Source: Brachypodium distachyon (Eukaryota; Streptophyta; Magnoliopsida; Poales; Poaceae). Taken from it: a stretch of 64,000 nucleotides of DNA. The DNA lies in the NCBI RefSeq assembly GCF_000005505.3, contig NC_016134.3:45660650-45724649 (forward strand). The letters run 5' to 3'. Positions 34,855 to 47,900 of this stretch are shown here, in pieces (position 1 is the stretch's first letter; every line of letters starts with the position of its first letter). The notes below the pieces were generated by a model, which worked only from the letters and a program-made list of their open reading frames with translations, ran no database searches and had not been told where the DNA came from. A program made the position numbers and the translations under genes.

Positions 34855-35654
34855 TAATAATCCTGCAGAGCACCTGTGATTTTTTTGTCAAAAAGAAAAA
34901 TTCAAGGCCCAAAATTATTGATAAACAAAAATGAACAGACTCATGTACGGTACGGCTATCCATAGCACCGTTGCCACCCATCTGGTCCGTTCACCGTCCC
35001 AGCCAGCAAACGATCTAGGCCATCCAAATCCGTCGCCTCTGCAGCCGCCATTCCTCCGCTGACCTACCCAAGCTCCCGGGCCGACGACCCCCGGCGGCTG
35101 TTAAACCTCTCCTATACCCAGCCGTCCGCCGCGCCGGAGTTCCCAGTTCCACCCACCGCGTCCCAGCTGTCTCCACCAACGTCCCGTGACCCGCCCCCTT
35201 CTCCTCCTTCCTCCCAACCAACCACGGCGGCGCGCCCGCCCGCCTCCCCCCCGCGCCGGCGGTGGCTCGTCCCAGCTGCTTCCCTCTCCCCCCTCTGAAC
35301 CCCTCCCACGCCCGACCCCTCCGCCGCTCTCTGCCCGTCGCCGCCGCCCACGAGCCCGTCGCGGGTCGCCCTCCGCCTCGGCTCGCGCGCCACCTGTCCG
35401 CCCATCTCCCCCCCTCCTCTCTTCTGCCCTCGGCCGTCACTCCGCTCCTGGCTTCTCCGTGAAGCTGACTTCAACGCCACCGCTGCACTGCTGGGGTATG
35501 CTCCTTCCCATGTATGATCTGCTCTGAGTAGTATTTCAGCAGAGGTTCTTAACATGGATTTTTCATCTTCTGTTCTTCGTTACGGTAGAAGAATCCCCGT
35601 GGCGGCACCGGCCGGCCTATGCGGAGCTGGTAGCTAGGTCCGTGCGTGTCTCCC
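34855..35654 (+). other. Probable promoter and 5' UTR of the PPR gene
   Basis: From about 35000 the DNA is C/T-rich, as in many grass 5' UTRs. A possible 5' UTR intron runs from GGGGTATGC (about 35493) to GTTACGGTAG (about 35590), but this is only a guess. Minus-strand frames here lack any recognisable domain. Confidence 0.35.
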
Positions 35655-38120
35655 ATGCTCCTGTTGCGGCGGCAGCGCAAATGTGTCGGTGAATGGTGCA
35701 GGCACATCGGAGCTTCACCCACGGAATCGTCTCCTCGCTGCCGCTTCTCCGTGCTTGCTGCTTCGGTTCAGCCGGAATACTCCTCGAGCGGCGACGAGAG
35801 GCTGAACTTTGCTGCTAATGAGCTTGCCGAGAGAAGAAGCTGCCCGCTGAGCCCTGCCAATGTTGTAAAGACCCTTCAGTGCCTCAAGAGGAGGCCTGCT
35901 ATTGCATTCGCCTACTTTAAAGACGCCGAGAGCGTCGGGTTTAGGCATGACTTCTCCACTTACGCGGAGATTGTCCACATTTTATCCCATTCAGGCCAGG
36001 GGAGGATGCTGTTTTCCTTGTTCTGTGAGATCGTCTCGCCGACTAGCGGCGGCGGTCCTGAAATTGTGCCTCTCATGGATCAGCTCAAAAGAACATGCAC
36101 TACTTCATATCCACTCTTGTTTGCAACTAATTGCTTAATCACGGCATGCACCACTTGCTGCGATGCACGAGACACAATTGGATTATTTGGTGAGCTTTGT
36201 AGGCTTGGAGTTGTCCCGCCAGTTTGGACTTGCAACATACTTCTCAAATTTGCAGCTGAGAGCTGTGACTCGGAGATTGTTCTATCAGCTTATGATGAAA
36301 TGAAGTTCTTTAGACTTACTTTGGATGCTCATTCATTGCGCATTATCACTAGGTCTCTTTTTCAAGAAAAGAAGGCAGACAAAGCATTCAAAGTGTGGGT
36401 TGAGATGATTGAAATGGGGGTGAAACCAGATGTACATGGACACTCATCATTTATAATTGGTCTTTGTGAGTGTGGAAAAATTGATTTAGCTTATGCAATT
36501 CTGCAAGAGATCATCAGGGAGAAGGTTCAAGTTGAGGCCATAGCTTTTAACGTGGTAATGGATGGGCTATGCAAGGAAATGAGGTTGGAGGAGGTCGAAA
36601 AGCTATTGGAGAACAAGGTCAGACAAGGATTAACCCCAGATATATATGGTTATAGCTATCTTATTAGAAGTTACTGCAAAGTTGGCAACCTACTTAAGGT
36701 GTTGGATCATTATCAAGCCATGGTATCCCATGGTTTAGAAGCAAATTGTCACATTATGAGTTATCTTCTACAATGCTTTACGAAGTTAGGCATGGCATCC
36801 CAAGTTACAGAGTATTTCCAGAAATTTAGAGATTCAGGTCTCCATATAGATGGGGTTCTTTATAACATTGCTATGGATGCTTATTGCAAGCTTGGGAACA
36901 TGGATGAGGCGGTTAAGCTACTGGGAGAAATGATGACTGTGGGCCTGTCACCTGACAGAATCCACTATACATGCCTGATCAAGGGTTACTGTTTGAAGGG
37001 AGATATACAAAATGCAAGGCAAGCATTTGAAGAGATGCTGAAGGCCAATGTAAAGCCAGATGTAGTTACATATAACATATTGGCCAGTGGATTATCCAAG
37101 CGTGGTCTTGTTATGGAGGTGTTTGACCTTATAGGGCACATGGAGGATCGAGGATTGCAGCCTAATTCCCTTACTTATGGTGTAGTAATTGATGGGTTCT
37201 GCAGAGGCGACAACCTTAGTGAAGCAGAGGTGTTATTTAATATAGTAGAAGAAAAAGGAATTGATAACATTGAAGTATTGTACAGTTCAATGGTTTGTGG
37301 CTATTTGCATAAAGGCTGGACTGATAATGCTTACGTCCTTTTTCTTAGGGTTGCTAAGCAAGGAAAACTTGTGGATCGTTTCTCATGTTCTAAGTTGATA
37401 AGTGACCTTTGTAGGGATGGAAATTCCCAGGGAGCTTCAACTGTATGTAGCACGATGTTAGAAAAGAATGATGTTCCTGATTTAATTTCATATAGCAAAC
37501 TCATATCAGCCTATTGTCAGACTGGAGATATGCGCAATGCTCGCTTATGGTTCCATGATATGGTTCAGCGAGGACTTCCTGTTGATGTTATTGTATACAC
37601 TGTACTAATGAATGGTTACTGCAAGATTGGTCTGATGCAAGAAGCTTGTGAATTATTTGCTCAGATGACAAGTTTAGGGATCAAGCCTGACATAATTGCA
37701 TATACGGTGCTATTGGATGGTCACCTAAAGGAGGACCTGCAGCGACGCTGGCAGGGCATCAGTAGGGACAAAAGGAGCTTGCTACTTAGAGCAAAACAGA
37801 ACAGGTTGCTCAGCTCTATGAAAGAAATGGAAATTGAACCTGATGTACCCTGTTATACTGTATTGATTGATGGACAGTGCAAATCAGATTATTTAGAGCA
37901 AGCTCGGGGACTATTTGATGAGATGTTGCAGAAAGGACTTACTCCTGATCATTATGCATACACAGCTCTGATAAATGGATATTGCAGCCAAGGCGAAGTA
38001 GCAAAGGCTGAAGATCTTTTTCAAGAAATGGTAGATAAGGGAATAAAACCAGATGTACTGACCTTTTCTGTCCTAAATCGGAGGGTTTTGAGGAATAGGC
38101 AGGATCAGTCATATGTATGA
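35655..38120 (+). CDS. P-class pentatricopeptide repeat protein (At2g26790-like)
   Basis: P-class PPR proteins bind organelle RNA and steer its processing, stability or translation. The ATG at 35655 gives 821 aa; the frame is open three codons further up but without another ATG. The N terminus (MLLLRRQRKCVGEWCRH) is basic and lacks acids, fitting mitochondrial import. From about residue 170 to the end there are about fifteen 35-residue repeats, for example KPDVVTYNILASGLSKRG, PDRIHYTCLIKGYCLKGDI, PDIIAYTVLLDGHLKEDL and PDHYAYTALINGYCSQGEV. An insertion with RRWQGISRDKRSLLLR between two late repeats matches the layout I recall for Arabidopsis At2g26790. There are no E or DYW domains and no introns in the coding part. 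Confidence 0.93.
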   Translation: MLLLRRQRKCVGEWCRHIGASPTESSPRCRFSVLAASVQPEYSSSGDERLNFAANELAERRSCPLSPANVVKTLQCLKRRPAIAFAYFKDAESVGFRHDFSTYAEIVHILSHSGQGRMLFSLFCEIVSPTSGGGPEIVPLMDQLKRTCTTSYPLLFATNCLITACTTCCDARDTIGLFGELCRLGVVPPVWTCNILLKFAAESCDSEIVLSAYDEMKFFRLTLDAHSLRIITRSLFQEKKADKAFKVWVEMIEMGVKPDVHGHSSFIIGLCECGKIDLAYAILQEIIREKVQVEAIAFNVVMDGLCKEMRLEEVEKLLENKVRQGLTPDIYGYSYLIRSYCKVGNLLKVLDHYQAMVSHGLEANCHIMSYLLQCFTKLGMASQVTEYFQKFRDSGLHIDGVLYNIAMDAYCKLGNMDEAVKLLGEMMTVGLSPDRIHYTCLIKGYCLKGDIQNARQAFEEMLKANVKPDVVTYNILASGLSKRGLVMEVFDLIGHMEDRGLQPNSLTYGVVIDGFCRGDNLSEAEVLFNIVEEKGIDNIEVLYSSMVCGYLHKGWTDNAYVLFLRVAKQGKLVDRFSCSKLISDLCRDGNSQGASTVCSTMLEKNDVPDLISYSKLISAYCQTGDMRNARLWFHDMVQRGLPVDVIVYTVLMNGYCKIGLMQEACELFAQMTSLGIKPDIIAYTVLLDGHLKEDLQRRWQGISRDKRSLLLRAKQNRLLSSMKEMEIEPDVPCYTVLIDGQCKSDYLEQARGLFDEMLQKGLTPDHYAYTALINGYCSQGEVAKAEDLFQEMVDKGIKPDVLTFSVLNRRVLRNRQDQSYV

Positions 38121-40892
38121 TTTCCCTTCAGTTATATCAACTGAAAAGATCACGTCAACAGGAAGGTAATAATCTATTTTATCAGTCATGAAGTTTGTGT
38201 ATGTGGAACTAAGATTTTTTACTTCCACTTCAATATGTCATAAAAATATGATTATGGTATCCATACATGTGCTTCCACACACATAACAGTTTGATTCATC
38301 ATTATCTAGTGACTGTTGAAATACTTTCCTTGAGCTCATATATCCTGGAATGCAAGCTAAGGTTACACATCTTTTATTCATGAAAATTAGCATGGCATGT
38401 TAAACTCCGGTTTATTTAGCTCATTCTTCAGTGATGATTGCTTCATTGCATCTGCTCTTTTTTTTGGAGTAGCCTGGGGCGGTACTCTGGAGCATTGGTC
38501 ATTTACATATGAAATTCCAAAGAGATGATTCTGCAGGCCTGATGAGCTCTGTAGCAAGGCAAGTCTGCCTCTTTTTGGTATTTGCTTAATTCTTATTTCT
38601 GTATGTTGAGCTATCAAAAATTGATGATCAAAGCATTTTTCTTCTTCTCGAATGATCCTCTTTAAGGATCTATCAGTCAGGTCTATAGTGTCTGTGAGAA
38701 AAGGATGGTGATTTATCTAACAAGGCACCACATTAGCTTGGGTAAATTGATATGCTAAAGGGAACTTATAGGTTATGTTGTCGTTGCCTATAATGTGTTG
38801 GGTCTAAATTTTGATACGCCGCACACTAATTTTATTCCAATATTTCCAGAGTAATGGCATACCATGCACCACAAGCCATGCTTGAATCGATAAATCTGGT
38901 GGGTACATAATTATGGTAAATCTATTAGCTTTTGGTTATGTTTCGAAGTTGAATGTGTCAAGTTTAGTTGTTCTTTACATAACATGTCAAGGTCGTGGGG
39001 CATGTACAGGTTTGTAAAACATGAACATTGTGATATCATGGCATCACAAACTGAACTTACTTTGGTCCTTAACTCTCAGTGTCGGAACCTGTTTTCTTGT
39101 GTATTATAATCATATATCTCTAAACTAAAACTCCGAGCTATGAGAAATGCTAAGGGTACCTTGTGCTATACATGCATTCCACTATCTTGAACATGGCTAT
39201 CGCATCAAATGGTAATTTTGTTACTAGTTAACATTCAAGATACCCATGTTTATTTGGATCACACTAAATTCAGATGATACTTCTTATTGCATGATAAACT
39301 TTGAACGCCTGATTTTTGGGCAAATAGTACTAATGTTGCATTTTTTGTTCCATAAGCCATGCAAAAAACTGAATTGCCCTTCTGTTCGTGTTGTCTTACC
39401 TCCTCTTTACTGTAGTTTCTCTGCAGTCATTGTGATGGTGGTGTGCTCCTGTCACTCTGAGGCCGCCTACATCAGAATATGAAGCCACAGTCCCATGTTC
39501 CACAACTGAAGCCACCATGGCTCACCGAGCTCAGGCCGCTATGGCCTGTTGTTGAAGTCATAGGCTCATAGCCGTTGCTGTTTGCCCGGAGGTCGGTAGG
39601 TAGTAGCTGTTAATTGCCCAAGATCAACCATGGCCACTATGTCAAATGATGCCAGCCTGCCAGGTGTGCCTTTGCCCTTCTCGGAAGTGGAACTTGTTCA
39701 TTTCAGGCCTGTAACAGTTTTTAAATCTTTTTCCTGTCGTGTGCAAGATGCAGCTGAAGTGATGGAGTGGCAATTTTCTCCAGTGAAGCAAAGGTGAATG
39801 CTGATGCTCGTAGTGCATCGTAACAAGTTCTGAGCTTGTGATGATTGTTGTGGAAGATGGAGAAGAATGACAGCCTGGTCCTCGGTGCACTTATTGTTTT
39901 TGAGACTGGTCCTAATAGAATTGGAGGGGGTGGATAGATCATCATGTACCTTCGTGGATCTGTTGAATTGGAGAAGCTAAAAACTGACACAGGGCTCAGC
40001 TCTGCGCTGTTGTGACCCTGGCCTATGGGCTCTTCATCTATGGGGCCCACATATCAGTGGCCCCATTGTGTTCTTCGAAATGGATCGAGTCACTTTGTTT
40101 GTTACCACCTCTCCCAAACTAACGGATCTTCTTCTTCAACCATGTAAATCAATGAACATGTTCTACATAATCTGTTTGTTATTGGAATTTTGTACTGTGT
40201 ATTTTTTGCTACTATGCGTCAATGCGTGCGAAGCTCCCATTTCGTGTATGCCTGCACAGATGCCATTCCCTCTCCGGCTCTCCCTCAGGCTCCCACACAT
40301 TTCACTATCTCAGTGACAACGTAACAAAAAAAAAACATTGTTCAACAAATTTTGGTCTCACGTTTCTTTTGTTGGACGGAGACAAAATTTGTGCCAGGGA
40401 CTGCGAAAACTGTTCCACACATGAACCAGACAGACGGATCTTGTGCAGAAAAGATGTTACGACAAAACAATTAGTGTGCAACAGTGGAAGTGAAGTGGCT
40501 TGAGGCAAAAAAAAAAGAAAAGAAAACGAAAAAAGATGAAGAAAAGAAGAGCTTCCCTCTGGCAATGTCTTTTCGGCGTCATGGCCGGAGCACGATGAGA
40601 AGAACTTGCCTGAGCTGAGGGAGGAAGCAGATTCTCCTCCTCTTTACCACCGCCATTGCCCAACAGTGCAAAGGAAGAAAGCATCTGTCGCAAACCCATG
40701 CCGCAAAGAAATGCCATGCGTGCAACCAAAGCTTTCGGCCCAAATCACCATCAAGCATCCAAACACCACACATTGCCACACTGGCGCGCCATTTTGACGT
40801 ACGCTCTGTAAGCGGCAAGAAAAGAAAACCATCTCTTGTTTGCGTGATGATGCACGCGTCAAAGCCAGGAGCAGCTGAGCTCGGCCGCCTCC
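38121..40892. other. Long intergenic region between PPR and HSP20-like genes
   Basis: AT-rich at first, probably including the PPR 3' UTR. Short open frames here have no recognisable product. A stretch near 39480-39560 is richer in GC but has frame breaks. No repeat with clear ends was identified. Confidence 0.35.
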
Positions 40893-42451
40893 ATGGACCT
40901 GGGCCTGGACCTCGCCGTGCAGCTTCGCGAGACCATCCCCGGCGCCGACTTCGCCTTCACCACCGCCGACACCCGCGCCGCCTTCCTCCTCCTCGCCCAC
41001 CTCCCCGGTAACCAATCAATTTAAGCTCATACATACCGGCGGCTGCATCGCCATTAATTGATCGTGAGATGCAGTATTTATTGATTGCGGGCGCGTTAAT
41101 TCTTGCAGGGTACAGCAAGGATGAGATCGAGGTGCGGGCGGGCGAGGGCGGGCGGGAGATCTCCATCGTGGTGGGCGCGAGGAAGGATGATGGTGGGGTC
41201 GCGGTGGAGGCGTCGGCCGGAGGACGGCGGGTGCGGGTGGCGCACCGGCGGCGCGTGGAGGGGTTCCGGCGGGATTTCGCCGTGCCGGACGGCGTCGAGG
41301 TCGGCCGCATCTCCGTCGGGTTCGAGGAGGACGACGCGCTGCTCGTCGTCGTCTTGCCCAAGCTGCTCCCGCCCACGCCGGCGGCGGTCGACGATGAAGG
41401 CCTCGACGTGGTGAGCACGGACGACAGCGAGTTCGTCTCAGAGGTGGTGCTTAGCGATGGCGGGTCGGAGACGAGCCTCGAGCTGGAGCAGGAGGACTGG
41501 GTCGACGTCGAGTCGGAGCCCGAGCCCGAGCCCGAGCCGCCTTGGGATGTTCCCGTGGAGGTAGAGGAGCCCGCTCCTCCGGCGCCGGCTCCGAGGGACG
41601 TGCCGGTGGAGACTCCGGTGCAGGTCGAGATCGCGGTGGAGACGGCGGTGGAGGTCGAGGAGGAGCCGCCGGTGATGGTGGATATCGAGTGCGACGTGGT
41701 GTTCGAGGTGCCGACGGTGTACAGGGAGCTAGCCGTGGAGACGCCCATCGAAGTGCTCGAGCCGCCCCCGCCGCCGGTGGCTGACATCCCGGGCCCGCCG
41801 CCTGTCGATATCCCATGCGACGTCGTGTTCGAGCCCCCTCCGCCGCCCGTGGTCGAGGAGCCCAAGCCGCCGCCTGCAGTCGAGGGGTTGGTGAGGGAGC
41901 CGGAGCTGCCGCCTGTGGAACCACCCGAGCCGGTGCCGGAGCCTCCTCCGCCGCCGGTCGACCCACCGCCGGTACCAGGGCCTCCTCCGCCGGTGGACCC
42001 ACCTGCACCGGTGCCGGAGCCTCCGCCGTCTCCGCCGCCGGTACCCGAGCCTCCTCTGCCCGTGGAACCACCCGTGCCGGTGCCCGAGCCTCCTCCTCCG
42101 CCGGTACCCGCTCCTCCTCCGCCCGTGGACCCACCCGCACCGGTGCCGGAGCCTCCGCCGCCGCCGCCCCTGGACCCACCGCCACCGCCAGTTCAGGAGC
42201 CGCCGCAGATTGATCCACCAACGGAGAAACCGAACCGAGAGCAGAGCGGTGAATCAGGTGGCAGCGATGAATCGGATGGCGGCGGAGGCGGCGGCGGGGG
42301 AAGGGGGAGGCGACGCGGCGGCGGGAGAGGGCGTCGGGGGCGCAGGCGGCGCGGCAGGTTCTCGATGGGCATGGTAGTCGCCCCCGCCTTGGTCCTGCTC
42401 GGTCTCGCGCTCATTGCAGCCAGGCGGCGGCGGCAACAGCGAGGGGGGTGA
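40893..42451 (+). CDS. HSP20-like (RTM2-type) protein with proline-rich linker and C-terminal membrane anchor
   Basis: Exons 40893-41007 and 41109-42451 encode 485 aa. Residues about 1-120 form an alpha-crystallin-like domain: FLLLAHLPGYSKDEIEV, VEGFRRDFAVPDGVEVGRIS and DDALLVVVLPK. The canonical ending motif is weak. An acidic stretch follows (SEPEPEPEPP), then some 200 residues of Pro-Glu-Val repeats of the PEPPPPPVDPP type, then a Gly/Arg block with eight Gly and GRGRRRGGGRGRRGRRRRG. The last 25 residues contain FSMGMVVAPALVLLGLALIA, a tail anchor followed by RRRR. HSP20-like domain plus C-terminal membrane segment is the RTM2-like layout, a family known for restricting long-distance virus movement in Arabidopsis. 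Function here is inferred from architecture only. Long frames on other strands are composition artefacts. Confidence 0.85.
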
Positions 42452-43320
42452 CACGTGGCTCGGCTATTTAGTTAATGCTATACTTTATGTGCAAAACTGA
42501 ATTTTCGTGTGGTTTCTCTTGACAGTAGAACTTTCGTGCGAGTAGAACTGTTGGTTATATTGCGTGGTATTTTCGTTTCCTTGTGTAAGTATAAGGATTG
42601 TATATTCTTTTCTTTTCGAGAGGCTGCAAGATCAGTACTTCTAAATTGTGGGAAGTGTGGATGGTCTCTTGTAAATTTTCAGCGTTCTAGGATGAAGTTT
42701 CAGCTCAAATTGCAAAATTTGCAGCATGAAAATGCTTTTAGAAAGAAGAAGTGGGGACATCTCGAATCTAATTTTGAGTATAAATTAATCCGAACTGAAG
42801 GTCATCTCAATCCTTTTCTCTTCTTGAGATTTATAGCGCGCAGAGAGGGTCATCTCCAGTTCTTTATTGTGCAAACAAACCATGGAACAACGTGACTACG
42901 CGAGGACATCTTAGATGGCAAAAATATAAAGGTAAAATCACTTTTATAGTACAAACTCCATGCAAACCATGCTGACAAGTTTCACAAAAATTCTTACAAA
43001 AGTACAATATGCGATGTTCTACAAACATGCAAAATTTATTAGTCGGTACTCAACTGTGTCTGAAGAATAAGAAATATAGAAGTGAACAATGCTAAAGAGT
43101 GAAGCGCCAATATTTATGTTGAACTTGTTTTTTTCCTTGTTGCTAAACGCAATTGAATTTAGACTTTAATGGATGCAAATTTTCTTATTTTTCAAAGAAA
43201 ATACAATGGTTTTCAGTTTAGTTTCTGTAGTTTTTATGAAAGTTTGTTTTCCCGGATACACTCAGGATCTCTCGTCTCATGTCAGTTTTTTTTATTACGT
43301 GTTCCATGTTGATTTCCAGG
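42452..43320. other. Spacer
   Basis: 3' UTR of the preceding gene and AT-rich spacer. No gene or repeat was recognised. Confidence 0.3.
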
Positions 43321-44909
43321 GTACCGGCCCGTTACCAGCCCACAGAACCCACCCAAGACCATAGAACATTCTACCCAACTACAAGTCCCCAGCCCAGCCC
43401 AGCCCGGCCCGGCTCATATCCAAGCCGACGCACACGACACCTATTGACCCACACCTGCCTCCTCGTCCTTCGCCCATCTCCTCCTCCGCCTCGCTCCGCC
43501 CTCGCCGCGACAACCGCCTTCCGCCGCCCAAACCCCCAACTCCTCTCCACCCGCAACCCCTATACCCCCGGGAACCAGATCGACCGGCGCCGCCTCCGTC
43601 TCCCTCGAAACCCCCGCCACCCTCCCCTCAGTCTCTCTCTCGCCGCTCAAACCCACCCCCCCGAGAGTTCAGCCTTCCTCCCGCCGAAGCGCGCATGCGA
43701 CGGGGCTCGGCTCTCCCGTGATCCTCCCGCCGCCGATCCCGTCTGCCGCCGCCGCCGCTGGACCGGCCGCGGAGGACGTCATCCCGTGACCCGATTCCCT
43801 TTGCTGGTAACGAAGCCCTAACTTGCTGCTCGGATGGTTCCGCGTTTGTCGCTCTCGTTTCCCCATCATCGCGCGTCGGGAATCGGTACACCCGGCCAGA
43901 TCCCTTCCCTTCGAGATCGGCCTCGGTTGACCCTTTCCCGTCGGTACGACTGTCAATCCGCGCGGCGTACATGTTGTTTCCGTCCATGAACTGACACTGT
44001 TCTCGAGATCCTGGAGAATTGCTACTGATGACAACAGTTTATTTTCATACTATTTGTTCTGGCTGAACCGCATGACCCGTGTTTATGCTGCCTACGTTAC
44101 GTGGTGGTTTATCAGTGTTCTAAAAGGCATCCTCCTACGCGCTGAGCTTCGTTATGCCGCCCGTTTAGAGCCTTGGTGGACACTGCTTAATCCAGCTGGT
44201 CTTTGATACATGCTGGATCATTAATTTTTCAGTTGAAACTTATTAGGAATTATCAATCGGCTTGTTTGGATACACGTGGCTTGCCTTGTTTTCATCATGT
44301 CAATGGGTGCTGCTTGCTGTTTTGGCATTATCTGCAGCAGCCAGCGGTAGTGCAGGCGAACACGAATTTGATCGCCTTCCATACTTTACAAGCTACTGCT
44401 AGTTCAGGTTTCGGAGAATTTAGAAGCCTTTCTGGCTGAGCAGGGCTCTCTGACCCAGTAACGGAAAGAAAATTCAATATCTCGTTTGATAGCAGTAAAT
44501 TCGGTGAACTCATTTGAGTATCTTTTAGATTTCGCAACTCAATTGTGAACATGGTCCCATGTTTATGCAAGGTTTTAAATTGTGCGCGAAATCACTTTAC
44601 AAAAAATTAGCGCCAAATCTAAACTTATTATTATATAATGAAGAAATTAATGCAGAATTAGGGATCAACGTTGATTTTACGACAACTGTCATAGCGTCGT
44701 GCCGAGGCTTCCATGCCGCTATAGCGGCCAAATCGCGCGCTATTTATTACAAGTCTTTAGTACATTAGAAATTATGCATGCTCATACTATATTCGTCATC
44801 AAATATCTTCAGCTAGGCTTGATATTTTCATCCATGGTTAAGTTGAAATGATTTATTGCTGGTTTATATGTGAAGCTACCCCAATTTTTGGCTACATACC
44901 CAACCTTCG
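43321..44909 (+). promoter_or_regulatory. Promoter, 5' UTR and leader intron of the WDR48 homologue
   Basis: A cluster of GCCCA/CCCAGCC words at 43326-43415 (site II-like) precedes C/T-rich sequence typical of grass 5' UTRs. A plausible leader exon ends at about 43806 (TTTGCTG/GTAACG), with a long leader intron up to the ATG exon. Part of that intron (about 44570-44760) has TTTTAAAT-GCGCG words common to a grass repeat family also seen near 47300-47780. Confidence 0.4.
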
Positions 44910-47900
44910 ATGCATCGTGTCGGGAGTGCTGGCAACACGGGCGGTTCAAGTCGACCGAGAAAGGAGAAGCGTTTCACATATGTGCTCAATGATGCTGATA
45001 ATAAGAAGGTCATCCCTGCTTCAAAATTAACCACCGTGGCCAGTTTAATTTGTTTGGATCTAGTTGTTCTTATGTATTTCAATAAGCTGTAAACAATTCT
45101 TGCTCAAGCAAAAAGTCCTAATGGATCTTCTTCTGTTTGTTTTTCAGCATTGTGCCGGGATCAACTGTTTGTCCTACCTGAATGCTTCTGCTTCTGGTAC
45201 AAGTGATTATCTTTTTACTGGGAGTCGAGATGGCACCTTGAAGAGATGGGAGTTCCAAAATGGGAATGCAAACTTTTCAGCAACTTTCGAGTCACATGTT
45301 GATTGGGTATGTTTTCCTCGGTCCTCCTGTTCCAGCTGATTTTGCATTTTGAAATAGTGGTACTGTATTTATTTGGATTGCTGTTGGGCCATCATGCGTT
45401 TTTATTAGTTCAAATTTCAAGACGTAGCTTATATGTTATCACATTGTTCCAATATAAAATTGTGCATCAAATCATGTGATACTTCTTTGCAGCCAATAGT
45501 TGTTGAATATTCGCTTTATTCTTAGTACATATTGTTAACATATTTTTAGGTTGGTATAATCAGTCTGGTCTGAATTATTTTCATTTTGGTGTTCTTTGCT
45601 TTTTCTTTTGTATATTTCTTAGTTGTGTTGTTCAAGCCCAAAAGTTTGTATCTCTGTATGTGGTTGGGGGTCATCAGGTACAAAAGTCGCGAGCAGCGCT
45701 AATTCCAATAACCTTTACCATATTTGCTGCATAATCCAATATTTGCTTGATATAATATTGTCCTATCTGTTATGACTGTTTTCTTTGCCCAAACATGGAA
45801 GCAAGGGGATGTGTTCTGTCCGTGGATGGAGAGATTCATCCTTCATGAACTTGAAACTACTATTTATTTTTTGATAACATCATGGTCTGTGTTGTATTAC
45901 TACAAGTACCACCTATTATTCAAGCCGTTATCTTTATTACGCAGGTTAACGATGCCATTATTGTTGGCCAAAATCTCGTTTCCTGTTCCTCAGACACAAC
46001 TATAAAGGTTTGTTGTTTCAACAGTACTTGTTTTTAAATATTCATTGTCCGACCTACATGTTTTTTTAATCTCTATTTCTTCACAGGTGTGGAATAACTT
46101 ATCAGATGGTGCTTGTACCAAGACTCTCCGCCAGCATTCTGATTACGTGATCTGTCTTGCTGCAGCTGAAAAGAATGTATATTGCCCAGACCTATGCCTC
46201 TCTGTGAATTTATTTGTTTTGTATGTTATGTTTTACATGCCTTTTGTGCCTCTGTGCTGTAGAGCAATATTGTAGCCTCTGGTGGCCTTGGTGGTGAGGT
46301 CTTCATATGGGATCTTGATGCTGCGCTTGCTCCTGTAGCCAAATCTGTAGATGCAAAAGAGGATGATATTCCTAATGGAAACCCCGGACCTGCTTTGTCA
46401 ACATTGTGCAATGTAAATTCTAGTGGCAACATTTCTTCCACCAATGGAAAATCACATGGGTACAGTCCAATTGCTGCCAAAGGTCACAAGGATTCAGTTT
46501 ATGCACTGGCTATGAATGATACAGGAAGCTTGCTTGTCTCTGGTGGTACTGAAAAGGTATTATGCTTCGAGAACAAGCACGGAATATTCCTTATTGTTAG
46601 GAGACCCATTAACTGCCATGTTATGTGGACTTTTTCTTATAATAGAATTCTACTGGTTTGATATAGGTTGTTCGTGTTTGGGATCCCAGGACAGGTACAA
46701 AAACCTCAAAATTGAGAGGGCACACTGACAATATCAGGACTTTGCTTCTTGATTCTACTGGAAGGTTTGTGTTTAGGCACCAAGTGCTCTTATAGATTTA
46801 TCTAAGATATGCTATTCCTTTTCCTTGAAAACTTTGGGTATGTTTGGTTTGTGCCAAAAAATTTCCTGACCAATCATTGGCTAGCCAAAATATCGGTCAA
46901 GAATTTCTTAGCCCTTGGGTGGCCAAAATTTTTGGCAAGATTTGTGAAGGGATTGTTAGGTGAATTGGCAAGTTTCCATCGGCAACCAAAATTTTGGCAA
47001 CCAAGCAAGCAAACAAACACCAAATCTTCATAGGCTGCCAAAATTTTGGCAGGGCAAATATAGTCACAAACCAAACATACCCTTGAATTGTCTTTCCTAT
47101 TGTTGCGGTACTTCATACTGTCATCCGAGTCTATCCTAGCTTGTGCTGACTGTTGCCATAATAGTGTACAGCTGATGTTCCAATTTCCTGCAGTTACCTC
47201 TGTTATGCTGTTGTAGTTAGTATCTATAAATTTGACATATGTTCCTAATTAACATTGTTTAGTTAATATGGTAGTACATGGCTTGCCAAGTTTTCTTTTT
47301 CAGTGTTAACATTTTAGCAAAGTTTTATAGTGGGGTATAGCGGTTGGAGAGAACTCCTGCGAAAGTCGCTCCGTTTTCGTACTATTCAATCAAATCTGCT
47401 AATAGCGTCTCTAAGCTCACTAAAGCGCTAAATTAAGGAATTGTTAGCGCCGATAAGTTATTGCGGGGCCAAATTTTTGGAGTGCTTTTGACAGGTTATA
47501 TACTGAATTAATGGTGTGAACCTTGATGTACTGAATTAATGGTGTAAACCTTGATCTACTGAACTAATGGTGTTATTCACAAGTCAAAACTATTCAGTAT
47601 TGTGATCCATGATGTTTTAATGAATATGATCATATAGTGACTTATTTACTGCCTCATCATTTACTGATATTTCTTTTCATATTTTGGCAAATCGCTAAAT
47701 GTTATAGTGCCGCTATTGCGGCCATGGCTGCTAGATCAGCCAATCGCTAAAATCCTTGGCCCGCTATTTAAAACTTTTCATTTTAGCCTTCTATAGTTGC
47801 CATGGATGAAAGAGCAGTGGGTCAGTGGTTCTATTATTTTATTGAGACTTGCCCCAATACAGTCTTGTTATGCAATCCATTGAGTGCAAGCGAGTGATTA

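Noticed and set aside
35015..35555. Minus-strand Gly/Arg/Glu-rich frames upstream of the PPR gene
   Set aside because: The C/T-rich leader of the PPR gene read backwards; no conserved motif.
40957..42221. Long minus-strand Ser/Thr/Gly- and Ala/Pro-rich frames
   Set aside because: Antisense of the proline-rich repeats in the HSP20-like gene. Composition only, no domain.
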